A stretch of DNA of 64,000 bases from Molanna angustata (Eukaryota > Arthropoda > Insecta > Trichoptera > Molannidae). The position numbers and the translations under genes are program-made. The notes below the pieces were generated by a model, which worked only from the letters and a program-made list of their open reading frames with translations, did no database searches and was not told the origin of the DNA. Positions 43,593 through 54,876 of this stretch are shown here, piece after piece (within the stretch, counting starts at the first letter, position 1; the number at the start of each line of letters is the position of its first letter). The stretch lies in contig OY754980.1 of NCBI GenBank assembly GCA_963576475.1, positions 23,295,434-23,359,433 on the forward strand, given 5' to 3'.

Positions 43593-44304
43593 GTATAATG
43601 CATAGATTGTATTATGAAAGTTTCCGCACAATGTATCTGTGTGAGTGTGTACTGAGTACTATGTGCTATGTACTTCGTGTTTATTCTACTTTATCGATTA
43701 TAGACTAAAGTACTCATTTGATTCTTTTCAAATTTTGCAAATTTGTATATAAAATACTCTTTTGAGTCTCAATTAGATTTTGAAGGATATCTGATTAGTG
43801 CTTTTTAATGTTTTTATCTGTCAAATATTTTAATGTGACCCCAAGCACAGAAAACTTAAAATTTGAAATTTTTATTTTCAAATTGCGCACTACTTTAATT
43901 GGCATTGAAGGATAATCAAGTTTTAAATAAAAATACGTATTTGACAAACTTATTACATGAAGAAAATTCTTCAGAAAATTTTCGATACAAAATTTGAATT
44001 CTTTGTGGTGTGACTTGGTAGTGAGGGGTATAGTGTTGGCCACAACCCACTCGTTTTATTTTATAATGGCATGTCATTGATTGAAAAGCGTTCTCAGTTT
44101 TCGAACCCAATATTGGGTATGTATTGATCATTACCATCAACATTGATCATAAAAAACAAATTCATAATTCATTACGAAAAATATTGCCTTGTGAAAATGG
44201 GCTTTAATCTTAGAAATGCAATAATTTTTTTATGAAGTATTATCATGCCAATGCATGAAACAATTGTTGTGTTCATATATTTGACATAATATATATCAGT
44301 AGTA
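43593..44304. other. Mostly unassigned, with the end of the unclassified interspersed repeat
   Basis: TAGTGTTGGCCACAACCCAC at about 44031 is the end shared with 14711 and (inverted) 17450. No coding frame of interest. Confidence 0.4.
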
Positions 44305-45334
44305 CTAGTTGCATGTAACACATGAGATCCAACTGTCGATAGCGATAGTATGTATAGTTGAAGAATATGTACCAAACTATAAACCCATAGATACAAATTA
44401 TTGAATATTTTCAGATATTTTGTTTTCTATACAACATATGTAGGTATGTATGTCAAGATAGGATAGTATGGAAGAAGATCCTTTTTCCTACCCAGAATAT
44501 GCAAATTGCATGATGGTATGTATGTATGTTTGGAGATGAAGTAACAAACTATTAAGTCTTCTTACATATTGTGTATAGGCGACTGCCATACAAAATGTAT
44601 GAAGCGATGTCGTCACTAAATTCAATTTTTAAAAAAATTGTTAAAAAAAAATTGAGATCTTCTACTACAATGTTAATATTTTTTATAGAAAATTAAATTA
44701 TCTAGTTGGGGTGTTTCGGCTTTTTTCGATAATTGTAAAAGTTTTGGAAATATAGGCAGTTAAACTCATAAATTTATCATAAAAAAAATATTTTTCTTAA
44801 TAAAAAATGTTTGAGAAACCCTGGAATTTTTTTGAAAAAACTAATTTGAGATTTTGTATTTGTCTATGTTTGTACCAATTTTCAGCGTTCTACCGTTTAT
44901 GGTTTCTGAGATATATGGAAAAATAAAATAAAAATTCAAAAGTTGATAACCCCTGACTGAAACAAAAATTCAAAATTCCGAGTATAAAAGTTTTGTAGGC
45001 CTGTAACTGTTTATATATTCTGAAATTTTAGGCTCTGTAAATTGAGCGGATCAAAAGTTATAAGGGGGGGACGGACACACAGACACACACACACACAGAC
45101 ACACAGACACACACACAGACACACAGACACACGAAATGTTCTACTCCGAATTCTGAGTAAATCCGTGTATGGAACATATATGCTGCGAAGCCTCTAAGTT
45201 GGTGTTTTTTGACTTCAAAGTTGGAAAATCCATGAAAAAAGTAGACCTCTCCATACAATTCTCGCGTATTCTGGCTTGATACATTGTCGATATGTTAAGA
45301 GAACAAAGTTCTCCTGAACAAATCGACAGTTGGA
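44305..45334 (-). mobile_element. Helitron-like (HINE-type) element, copy A
   Basis: On the minus strand it runs from TCCAACTGTCGATTTGTTC to ACATGCAACTAG. Flanking bases are A before and T after, with no target duplication. A CACAGACA microsatellite lies at 45073-45132. First of a near-tandem pair with copy B, 19 bases apart. Confidence 0.85.
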
Positions 45335-45353
45335 TGACTGATAATTTATAGCA

Positions 45354-46391
45354 CTAGTTGCATGTAACACATGAGATCCAACTGTCGATAGCGATAGTAT
45401 GTATAGTTGAAGAATATGTACCAAACTATAAACCCATAGATACAAATTATTGAATATTTTCAGATATTTTGTTTTCTATACAACATATGTAGGTATGTAT
45501 GTCAAGATAGGATAGTATGGAAGAAGATCCTTTCTCCTACCCAGAATATGCAAATTGCATGATGGTATGTATGTATGTTTGGAGATGAAGTAACAAACTA
45601 TTAAGTCTTCTTACATATTGTGTATAGGCGACTGCCATACAAAATGTATGAAGCGATGTCGTCACTAAATTCAATTTTTAAAAAAATTGTTAAAAAAAAA
45701 TTGAGATCTTCTACTACAATGTTAATATTTTTTATAGAAAATTAAATTATCTAGTTGGGGTGTTTCGGCTTTTTTCGATAATTGTAAAAGTTTTGGAAAT
45801 ATAGGCAGTTAAACTCATAAATTTATAATAAAAAAAATATTTTTCTTTATAAAAAATGTTTGAGAAACCCTGGAATTTTTTTGAAAAAAATAATTTGAGA
45901 TTTTGTATTTGTCTATGTTTGTACCAATTTTCAGCGTTCTACCGTTTATGGTTTCTGAGATATATGGAAAAATAAAATAAAAATTCAAAAGTTGATAACC
46001 CCTGACTGAAACAAAAATTCAAAATTCCGAGTATAAAAGTTTTGTAGGCCTGTAACTGTTTATATATTCTGAAATTTTAGGCTCTGTAAATTGAGCGGAT
46101 CAAAAGTTATAAGGGGGGGACGGACACACAGACACACACACACACAGACACACAGACACACAGACACACACACAGACACACAGACACACGAAATGTTCTA
46201 CTCCGAATTCTGAGTAAATCCGTGTATGGAACATATATGCTGCGAAGCCTCTAAGTTGGTGTTTTTTGACTTCAAAGTTGGAAAAGCCGTGAAAAAAGTA
46301 GACCTCTCCATACAATTCTCGCGTATTCTGGCTTGATACATTGTCGATATGTTAAGAGAACAAAGTTCTCCTGAACAAATCGACAGTTGGA
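45354..46391 (-). mobile_element. Helitron-like (HINE-type) element, copy B
   Basis: Nearly identical to copy A over its whole length, same orientation, flanked by A and T. Differences are mostly in microsatellite length and a few substitutions. Confidence 0.85.
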
Positions 46392-46440
46392 TAAGTGTGC
46401 ACTTTTTTTGAAAGTGAATATTGAATTGTATAAAATTTGT

Positions 46441-46611
46441 CGGCCTTCGTGGCTCAGTTGGATGGGTTTCTGACTGCTGATCCAAGGGTCCTGGGTTCGA
46501 TTCCCGGTGGAAACACAGATTTTAATTGTGTTTTCAGTCTGGATCTGTGAGACGATTAATATCGTAAGTCTCCAGAATGTGGCAACTTGGTATTGGGTGC
46601 GTGTTAAATAA
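46441..46611 (+). repeat. SINE family 1, 5' part, interrupted by Helitron copy C
   Basis: CGGCCTTCGTGGCTCAGTTG through GTCTCCAGAATGTGGCAACT and GCGTGTTAAATAA; the 3' part follows the inserted element at 47648. Confidence 0.85.
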
Positions 46612-47647
46612 CTAGTTGCATGTAACACATGAGATCCAACTGTCGATAGCGATAGTATGTATAGTTGAAGAATATGTACCAAACTATAAACCCATAGATA
46701 CAAATTATTGAATATTTTCAGATATTTTGTTTTCTATACAACATATGTAGGTATGTATGTCAAGATAGGATAGTATGGAGGAAGATCCTTTTTCCTACCC
46801 AGAATATGCAAATAGCATGATGGTATGTATGTATGTTTGGAGATGAAGTATCAAACTATTAAGTCTTCTTACATATTGTGTATAGGCGACTGCCATACAA
46901 AATGTATGAAGCGATGTCGTCACTAAATTCAATTTTTAAAAAAATTGTTAAAAAAAATTGAGATCTTCTACTACAATGTAAATATTTTTTATAGAAAATA
47001 AATTATCTAGTTGGGGTGTTTCGGCTTTTTTCAATAATTGTAAAAGTTTTGGAAATATAGGCAGTTAAACTCATAAATTTATCATAAAAAAAATATTTTT
47101 CTTAATTAAAAATGCTTGAGAAACCCTGGAATTTTTTTGAAAAAACTAATTTGAGATTTTGTATTTGTCTATGTTTGTACCAATTTTCAGCGTTCTAGCC
47201 TTTATGGTTTCTGAGATATATGGAAAAATAAAATAAAAATTCAAAAGTTGATAACCCCTGACTGAAACAAAAATTCAAAATTCCGAGTATAAAAGTTTTG
47301 TAGGCCTGTAACTGTTTATATATTCTGAAATTTTAGGCTCTGTAAATTGAGCGGATCAAAAGTTATAAGGGGGGGACGGACACACAGACACACACACACA
47401 CAGACACACAGACACACAGACACACACACAGACACACAGACACACGAAATGTTCTACTCCGAATTCTGAGTAAATCCGTGTATGGAACATATATGCTGCG
47501 AAGCCTCTAAGTTGGTGTTTTTTGACTTCAAAGATGGAAAAGCCGTGAAAAAAGTAGACCTCTCCATACAATTCTCGCGTATTCTGGCTTGATACATTGT
47601 CGATATGTTAAGAGAACAAAGTTCTCCTGAACAAATCGACAGTTGGA
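46612..47647 (-). mobile_element. Helitron-like (HINE-type) element, copy C, inside a SINE
   Basis: Its insertion splits the SINE between GTGTTAAATAA and TTATTTGACATAG. Comparison with the uninterrupted SINE at 47821 fixes the element borders as CTAG at one end and TC (minus strand) at the other, between host A and T. Confidence 0.9.
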
Positions 47648-47705
47648 TTATTTGACATAGTACCTGTTAGTTGCCTGAAAAGCTATGTACATAAAATAAA
47701 ATAAG
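47648..47705 (+). repeat. SINE family 1, 3' part of the split copy
   Basis: TATTTGACATAGTACCTGTT then AGTTGCCTGAAAAG and an AAAATAAAAT tail, continuing 46441-46611. Confidence 0.85.
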
Positions 47706-47820
47706 ATAAATATTGTATTTTTTATAAAAAAAAAAATAATTTCTTTTGTATACATTCTTTAAGCATATGTACTACATTAAATATCCAAAATGTGTGAAAT
47801 TTTTCAGAGTTGACAAATCG

Positions 47821-48027
47821 TCGACCTTCGCGGCTCAGTTGGTTAGGTATCTGACTGCTGATCCGAAGGTTCCGGCTTCGATTCCTGGTGGAGACACAGT
47901 TTGTAATTATGTTATCGTAAGTCTCCAGAATATGGCAACATTTTATTGGGTGAGTGTTAAATTAATATTTGACAAAGTACCTGTAATTTGCCTGAAAACT
48001 TATAAAAAAAATAAAATAAATTAAACC
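47821..48027 (+). repeat. SINE family 1, uninterrupted copy
   Basis: Head CGACCTTCGCGGCTCAGTTG with box B GGTTCCGGCTTCGATTC, body GTCTCCAGAATATGGCAACA, GTTAAATTAATATTTGACAA and an AAATAAAATAAATT tail. It is the reference for the borders in the split copies. Confidence 0.85.
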
Positions 48028-48120
48028 ATTAAAAAATATGAACGGATGCCCATGTATTATTAATTTTATTTAACCAAATGATATCAATAATATAGTAGTT
48101 ATAGTAATAGTAAACATTAT

Positions 48121-48680
48121 TTCGCGCTAGGTTGGGAATTGGATTTTAATGTTAATTTATTTATTTACAGAAGGGTGCTCCGGTCTAGAAAGGCACTAGG
48201 TGATAACCTGTCGCCTGTTCCCCAAATCCAACGCGAAATGATGTCGCGTGTGTACTCGATCCTGCCGTGCGTAACTCGGTAATTAGTTGCAAGCTAATTA
48301 AAGAACGTTACACAGCAGAATGAGGTACCCACGCCACACCATAAAACATTTATAAATTTATCATATGAAATATAAATTAATTGATATTACAGACAGGTAT
48401 TAAAATAGTTTGAATTTGACTTACGTGTTTATTTGATAGTTTGACTCTAATTATAATTCAAGATTGGTATATACTTCAATAATTGACTTATTAAATAATT
48501 TAAATAAAATAGATCGATGAATGCGCGGAATCGAAATGTGAGTCGAGCAGAGTGACGATCTACCGCTGGCCTTGGTTAAACTGAACGACGGGAACGCGAT
48601 GTGCAGGATCTTAAATAGCCGGCTGACGTCCCCCTACTCCTTGAAGTGGGTGGTCAACTCGGCTGGTTGCACCCGCTACA
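48121..48680 (-). repeat. 3' LTR
   Basis: On the minus strand it starts TGTAGCGGGTGCAACCAGCC and ends CCCAACCTAGCGCGAA. It matches 54877-55436 throughout as far as I can read. A short plus-strand frame in it (SRKALGDNLSPVPQIQ) is present in both copies and is not a gene. Confidence 0.95.
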
Positions 48681-48693
48681 TCACCCCCCTGCC
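48681..48693 (-). promoter_or_regulatory. Polypurine tract
   Basis: GGCAGGGGGGTGA on the minus strand lies directly upstream of the 3' LTR, where the plus-strand primer is expected. Confidence 0.85.
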
Positions 48694-49208
48694 AGCTGGA
48701 TAGCGCCACCCTGGTCCGTTCCTCAGCATTTCCTCTGATTGTCTGTAACAATGACATGTGTTTTTTTTAAATACAAAAAAATTTTATATTGGTTACCTGA
48801 AATGGCATTACATATATATATATATAGCAGTTTATTTTACTAATAAAAATTTAGAGGTCATATATTTATCATGTTCTTATTTCTATACTTATACATTTCT
48901 AAAAAAAAATATTGTTTATATTAACTTGTTCAATGTACTTTTTTATATGTACTGTAATTTGAACAAGAAGATAAAATTACAATTAAATTTACATTTCTAT
49001 ACAGCATTTTCTTAGTATACAGCATTTTCTTATTATACAGCATTTTCTTATTTTGATTTGGTCAAGTTGGAATTTTATAAGATTTTATATTCAAATATTA
49101 GTTGCATATTGACCAAATTTTTTATCTATATTGAATACATATTACAATTACACAAAAATTAAAAATAGAAATTATTCAGGTTATAAAAATGATTAAAAAT
49201 TACTCAGC

Positions 49209-51659
49209 TTAGAAATATTTGTAGCTGGTGAATCGCTCCGGGAAATATACTCGTCTTCCGGCTCTAGTGGTTGTATGTGGTTGCCGTTCTGGGGTGGCAT
49301 CTGGAGTGTCATCTGAAGTGTCATCTGAAGTGTCATCTGGCGTAGTGGCTTGGTGCGTCTGTGGCGTGGACGTCCATCTCTGTTCTGTAGAGGTGGTGTG
49401 TCTACTGCTTGGTTCTACGCCGTAGTCTGTGTTCTCGTTCAGGAAGAATGCTGGTTTGAGTCTGTCCAATGATACTTGTTTGTATTGTTTCAAAGGTGTT
49501 ACAGTGTGGCGATGAATTTTCGAAGTTTGGCATTCGATGCAGTTGTTCACAACATTTTTTACTGTTTTGTCAATGTTGGGCCAAATATATTTATGTTTTA
49601 ATAACTTTGATGTTGTTTTTACTCCGGGGTGACTTAATTTATGTACTGATAGTATTACTTCTTCTCGCATTGTGATTGGTACATATGGTCGTAACGTGTT
49701 GGTTGAGATGTCACACCATAACATTTTGTTAGTGTTAGGTATTGAGATTTTCTTTAGTGATAGAGATGAATTTTCCTGCATTTTCTTGAGCTCTTTGTCT
49801 GTGAGTTGTTCTCTTGCCATTTTAATATAGTCGATGTTTGATGTTATTTCTATCTCTTCGATTCTTGATAGAGTATCTGCGACTATGTTTTCTTCGCCTG
49901 ATATGTGTTTGATGCGCGTGGTGAATTGACTTATATAATCCAGCTGTCTTTCTTGTCTAGGAGAGTTGAGCTTGATTTTATTAAAGGCGAAAATTAACGG
50001 TTTGTGGTCGGTGATTATTACAAAGTTTCTTCCTTCTATTTGTGGTCTGAAATATTTAATCGCCTCGTAGATGGCGGTGAGTTCTCGGTCATACGTACTG
50101 TACTTTTCTTGTGCGCTATTAAATTTTCTGGAGAAAAATGATATAGGTTGCCAGCTGTTATCCGTTTTTTGTTGAAGTGCTGCGCCCATGGCGTGATCTG
50201 ATGCGTCGACCATTATTGCTATCTCTGCCGAGGAGTTTATGTGTACGAGTAGTGCGGCTTGTGTCAAATCTTGCTTACATTTGTCGAACGCTTTTTTTAA
50301 TTCAGTTGTCCATTGTAGTTTTCTTTTATCATTTTTGGTGTACCCTTTTAATTGGTCGAATAATATTTTTTGCGTTTCGGCTGCGTTTGGCAAAAATTTT
50401 CTATAAAAATTTAGCATGCCCATGAAACGTCGGAGTCCTTTTGCGTCCTTTGGGGGTTCAATTTTTATTATTGCTTCCACTTTTTCTGGTATTGGTGTAC
50501 TTCCGTTTTTGTTGATTCGGTAACCCAAAAAGTGTACTTCTTCTACGCCGAATTTGCATTTATCCTGGTTGATAATTAATCCGTTTTCGGATAATCTTTC
50601 GAAAAGTTTGTCGAGATGCTTCTCATGCTCGTTTATGTTTCTGGAGGCGACCAGAATGTCATCAATGTACGTGAAGACGTATTCTAGGTCCCTTGTTATG
50701 TTATGTAGATGTCGTTGAAATGTTTGTGCGGCGTTGGACAGTCCTGGTGGCATTTTCGTGAATTCATACAGTCCAAATGGTGTTAGTAGGGCGGTTTTTT
50801 GGATGTCTTCTTCTTCCATGTTTATTTGGTTATATGCTCTTGAGAGGTCTATTTTAGTGAATATTTTTGCATCGTGTAGTTTATGTGAGAAGTCTTGAAG
50901 TTGTGGAATCGGGTACTTGTCCGGTTTTGTTATTGAATTTAGGCGTCGGTAATCTCCACACATTCTATAATTTCCATCTGGCTTTTTTACCATATGCAAA
51001 GGGCTTGACCAATTGCTTTTCGAAGGGCGACATATTCCCTGTTCGATCATATATGCGAATTCCTTTTTTGCTATTTCTAATTGTAATGGGTTGAGCCTTC
51101 TCATTTTGGTTGTGACGGGTGGTCCTCTGGTTTGAATGTGATGAGTAATATTTGTTTTTGATCCTTTTTGTGCCATATCTGCTCTTGTTAAACTTGGGTA
51201 TTTTCGTATAATTTTTTGGAATTTTGATGTTGACTGTACTGTTGCTATGTCTATAACACTTGTTCTATAGACGGTTCCTTTGCTTGTCAACCCTGTTTTT
51301 TTATCAATGAGTAATTTTCTTTTTAAGTCCACCAATATATCATAATTGGTTAAGAAATCTGCCCCTATGATCGGCTTGGTTACGTCGGCGACTATAAATT
51401 TCCATTTGTGATTCCGGCGTAATCCGAGATTTAAGTTGATAATTCGGTGTCCATATGAAGGTATTATTGTTCCATTTGCTGCGTAAATAGGAGTGATGAT
51501 ACTGTCTGTAGCGATGGTTGCCTTGTCGTTTTTTAGGTATCTTGGTATGATGCTTATTTCGGCTCCTGTGTCGATAAGGTATTGCACGCCCGTGATTATA
51601 TCTGGTAGAAAGAGACGATGCTTCATTTGCGACGGTGTTGTCTCACACACCTGTCGCAT
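49209..51659 (-). CDS. gypsy pol: protease, reverse transcriptase, RNase H, integrase without catalytic core
   Basis: 816 residues. Protease IDTGAEISIIP (Asp30); reverse transcriptase with FTKIDLSRAY (about 268-276) and catalytic YIDD (331-334); RNase H with VDASDHAMGAAL (about 484), YDRELTAIYEA and TDHKPL; integrase zinc-binding His673, His677, Cys707, Cys710. After TVTPLKQ (about residue 725, base 49487) the protein jumps to YKQVSLDRLKPAF, the C-terminal integrase part, so the DDE domain of roughly 200 residues or more is missing with the frame kept. The tail (GRRVYFPERF) is usual for the family. pol lies in the -1 frame relative to gag. Confidence 0.92.
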   Translation of the reverse strand: MRQVCETTPSQMKHRLFLPDIITGVQYLIDTGAEISIIPRYLKNDKATIATDSIITPIYAANGTIIPSYGHRIINLNLGLRRNHKWKFIVADVTKPIIGADFLTNYDILVDLKRKLLIDKKTGLTSKGTVYRTSVIDIATVQSTSKFQKIIRKYPSLTRADMAQKGSKTNITHHIQTRGPPVTTKMRRLNPLQLEIAKKEFAYMIEQGICRPSKSNWSSPLHMVKKPDGNYRMCGDYRRLNSITKPDKYPIPQLQDFSHKLHDAKIFTKIDLSRAYNQINMEEEDIQKTALLTPFGLYEFTKMPPGLSNAAQTFQRHLHNITRDLEYVFTYIDDILVASRNINEHEKHLDKLFERLSENGLIINQDKCKFGVEEVHFLGYRINKNGSTPIPEKVEAIIKIEPPKDAKGLRRFMGMLNFYRKFLPNAAETQKILFDQLKGYTKNDKRKLQWTTELKKAFDKCKQDLTQAALLVHINSSAEIAIMVDASDHAMGAALQQKTDNSWQPISFFSRKFNSAQEKYSTYDRELTAIYEAIKYFRPQIEGRNFVIITDHKPLIFAFNKIKLNSPRQERQLDYISQFTTRIKHISGEENIVADTLSRIEEIEITSNIDYIKMAREQLTDKELKKMQENSSLSLKKISIPNTNKMLWCDISTNTLRPYVPITMREEVILSVHKLSHPGVKTTSKLLKHKYIWPNIDKTVKNVVNNCIECQTSKIHRHTVTPLKQYKQVSLDRLKPAFFLNENTDYGVEPSSRHTTSTEQRWTSTPQTHQATTPDDTSDDTSDDTPDATPERQPHTTTRAGRRVYFPERFTSYKYF

Positions 51660-51678
51660 TTTTAGTTTTCCGGATGGT
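51658..51678 (-). promoter_or_regulatory. gag-pol junction, candidate -1 frameshift
   Basis: The pol frame is open only from five codons before the gag stop, so any -1 shift must fall in CCATCCGGAAAACTAA. GGAAAAC there is a loosely slippery heptamer. Reinitiation at the pol ATG just after the gag stop is the alternative. Confidence 0.45.
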
Positions 51679-52678
51679 TATAGGTGCAAGGCTGTCGACA
51701 GTATTTTGCTTGACTTCCATATTTTTGATGTGGTATACATATATCCAGCGGCTTGACGTTATCGTTATTATTATTACGCGTTTGCTGATAGTTGTTATTA
51801 TTATTATTATTTGACATTTGTTGGAAGTTATTGTTATTATAATTGTATTTAAAATTGCGTTTGTTTTGCCGATTATAATTATTATTATTATTATATTTTT
51901 GATATCTATTTGGGCTTGTGGATCTTGATCTTGAATGGTCGCGTTGATTATTTCTGTAGAATGGTCTTGATTGCCTCTGTTGAATTTCAAGTCCCATTAT
52001 TTTGTCGGTTAGCATTTGTATTTGTTGCTGCATTGTACAAAGTAGGTTTACTGTGCTTTGGTCGCTTGTTGCTGAGTTGCTCAATGAAGAAGTTGATGGT
52101 AGGTTTACTGCTTGAACGTCAGTTCTACTGTTGACTTCCATTATTCTGTCTGCTGTTGTGGCTAGTACTGTGACGTCATCTGTATTAATGGCTGAAATTA
52201 TTTCTTGTATACGATGAGGTAGTCGTTCTATCCATAATCTTGTAATTAACGTGTTGTTATTTAATGTTGGTCCAGCTAGGCTTTTCATCCTTCGCAATAG
52301 TTCTGATGGTGTCTTGTCTCCTAATTGTATTCCATGGAGTAATTGCGTGAGTCTTCTCTCTTCAGACTCTTGTAGACGGTTCAGAAGTGTGAGTTTGAGG
52401 TTTTTGTATTTATCCATACTTGGCGGAAATTGTATGACGTCAGCGACGCATGACATGGTTTCTGGATCTAATGCGGCTAATACATGATTATATTTGGATT
52501 CATCCTTAGTTATTCTTGCGTTTGAAAATTGGGCTTCTATGGTGAAAAACCATAATTGTATCTGATGTCTCCATACGCTTGGCAATTTGATGTTTGTTGA
52601 ATAAATTTCGGTTGCTTGGTCTTGTGACGATTGTTCTGTATTTTCTTTGTCCATGATGTTCATTTTATCGTATAACAT
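51662..52678 (-). CDS. gypsy gag
   Basis: 338 residues. The capsid-like part reads LPSVWRHQIQLWFFTIEAQF, KYNHVLAALDPETMSCVADV, LLHGIQLGDKTPSELLRRMK and LWIERLPHRIQEIISA, the pattern of insect CsRn1-type Gag. An Asn-rich stretch follows, encoded by an AAT/AAC-rich microsatellite at 51785-51895. The C terminus has CIPHQKYGSQAKYCRQPC, a C-x2-H-x9-C-x3-C arrangement instead of the retroviral CCHC knuckle. The first ATG is used here; another lies five codons on. The stop sits two bases before the pol ATG. Confidence 0.9.
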   Translation of the reverse strand: MLYDKMNIMDKENTEQSSQDQATEIYSTNIKLPSVWRHQIQLWFFTIEAQFSNARITKDESKYNHVLAALDPETMSCVADVIQFPPSMDKYKNLKLTLLNRLQESEERRLTQLLHGIQLGDKTPSELLRRMKSLAGPTLNNNTLITRLWIERLPHRIQEIISAINTDDVTVLATTADRIMEVNSRTDVQAVNLPSTSSLSNSATSDQSTVNLLCTMQQQIQMLTDKIMGLEIQQRQSRPFYRNNQRDHSRSRSTSPNRYQKYNNNNNYNRQNKRNFKYNYNNNNFQQMSNNNNNNNYQQTRNNNNDNVKPLDICIPHQKYGSQAKYCRQPCTYNHPEN

Positions 52679-54865
52679 TTGATGTGAGTTATATTCTTCA
52701 AGTTGTATTACAGTTTATAAATATAAATAAAAATAAAAAAAAATATTATAACTATTTTTTTTAAGAAAATAAAAAATAAAAATATTTTTATAGTTGTTTT
52801 AAACTAAAATATAATTTTTTGTGTTTTATTTATTATGATATTATCAGTATATTATAATTGAAGTTGCTTTGTTTTAATTGTATGAATTGTAAATTGTAAA
52901 TATTTTTAGAGTTTATTTTTGTTCGATGCTTATAAGGTCTCTTGTTTGTGGACGTTCCTATACGTATATATGTTTGTTGTTATTGTGATTAGGTAACTAT
53001 ATTTAAAAAAAATTTAAAAAAATAATTTATTTTTTATTTAATATATTCAGCGTAAAGTATTTAAATGCTTTGTTTTTAAATAGGATATAATTTTTCATTA
53101 AATTTAAATGTATATTTGATTTAATGATTTAAAATGAATAAATGTTTAAACGTTTTTAATCTGAAATAAAAGTACAAGTTATGTATATATTATCAATGAG
53201 ATATATTATATTACGTTTCGCTGGCTAACAAATGTTGGTGGCGAATAGTCCTAGATTCATGCGTGATTCGTCGCGGTGTTAGATTTTGGTATTTCGTTTT
53301 TACGCCTACGTACCCGGTATTGTCTCGGTGTACAATGTCGCGGAGTGGAATATATTTTTCGATGATGTTTACTTGATATTTCTATAGATTATTAAATTAT
53401 GTTATGATTTCGTATTTAATATTCGTTTTTTTATACTTTTGTTAATATGACTGCGTTCGTACTTTATTATTATTCGATATAATATTTCTATTTTATTTTA
53501 AAATAAATATTTTTGTTACATTTACATTTATTATCTTTCTTATTTTTTTGTTTCAAATGTGCACGGCACTGTACGCTCAATGGAATATGATTATTGTATG
53601 TACTTCGAATATATTTAATGTTTTGTTTCGAGCTTCGATTTCGTGATTTTTTTCGTGGAGAATATTTTTATTATTATTACCTCGGTTACATATTTTAAAT
53701 TTACACTATAGGATTCTACCTATTTCATAAGTAGGTATCAGATAATGTATTCCGATTGATGTTCGGGAAGATATTATTATTGTAATTTTTTACAGGATAT
53801 TTTTTTTGGATATATTTTTACTACCGCAAAATAATATTAAAAATAATATTTTTGGTTAATTTTGTTACATGTTTTTATTATCGCGATAAAAATGTGCGCG
53901 TCATGGTAAACAAGTTTTTTTGTGACATTTTTTAGACAATAATTTTATTTTACATTCCGTGTAACATTTATGCGTTATTTTTAAGCAATAATACTAAAAT
54001 TTATTTACCTACGTATTTACTTTACAGGTTAATAATTTGTCTTGTAGGTATTTAAAAATAAGGATTTGACGTGAATTTTTAGATAGATATTTTATTTTTA
54101 TTTCTGCAATGATTTTATGTTACTGCAAATGAATTTACTTTGGCTTTTTTAAATAATAAAATGTGGTTTTTACTTATCTTTTTATGCGTGCTGTTTTTGC
54201 GCATAATACATGCTTCTTTAGGTTCTTTATTTTTATATTTTTATCTTTTTTAAATCTCCTTTAGTTTTTTTTGGTATTCCTTCCGTTATTTTACCTCCGT
54301 TTGGTAGTTTTTTTGGTCCGTTTTAGCGTAGTATTAGCTCATGAAAAAAAAATAAATACACATTATTATATATTTTTACAATTAACATAGGGAAATATTT
54401 TTCAATTTTTGGTAGGTATTTATTTAGCATATATTTATTCAATACCAGTTTCGATATTTTAGTTTTGAATACAACAATATAACTAATTATAATACTTATA
54501 ATTACGTTATAAATGTGTTTTTTTTTAATGGTTTATAACAATTAGGGATAACATACTATTACTGCGTATGTTTTACTGCGTAGGGTTCAGTCTAACCAGG
54601 TCCAATAACCGAAATAATTATTATTCAATAAAATTTTAATCTCTGTCGTATGAGTTTAGAATGTGCAAAGTGACTAGATAATTGTTATTGAACGAATATT
54701 ATAATTTGTTCCTGATAACAGATTATCGTTTGTTACACAAAAAAAATTATTATCACAAATTAAAAATCGACAAAATTGCAACAGAGCTGGGGCTTTACCA
54801 GTTTTACACACTATCTTACAAATATTATCTTTACACAACAAATATACCTGTTCTGCACGCTCGGT
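52679..54865 (-). other. Untranslated leader of the gypsy element
   Basis: About 2.2 kb of very AT-rich sequence separate the primer-binding site from gag. I see no conserved domain in any frame. Confidence 0.6.
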
Positions 54866-54873
54866 GGTCACCA
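54866..54873 (-). promoter_or_regulatory. Primer-binding site candidate
   Basis: TGGTGACC on the minus strand starts three bases after the 5' LTR. The first eight bases suit the 3' end of tRNA-Trp; the following bases (ACCGAGCG) fit less well. Confidence 0.6.
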
Positions 54874-54876
54874 GTT

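Noticed and set aside
49228..51756. Plus-strand frames across the gypsy element
   Set aside because: Antisense of pol and gag, whose motifs are unambiguous.
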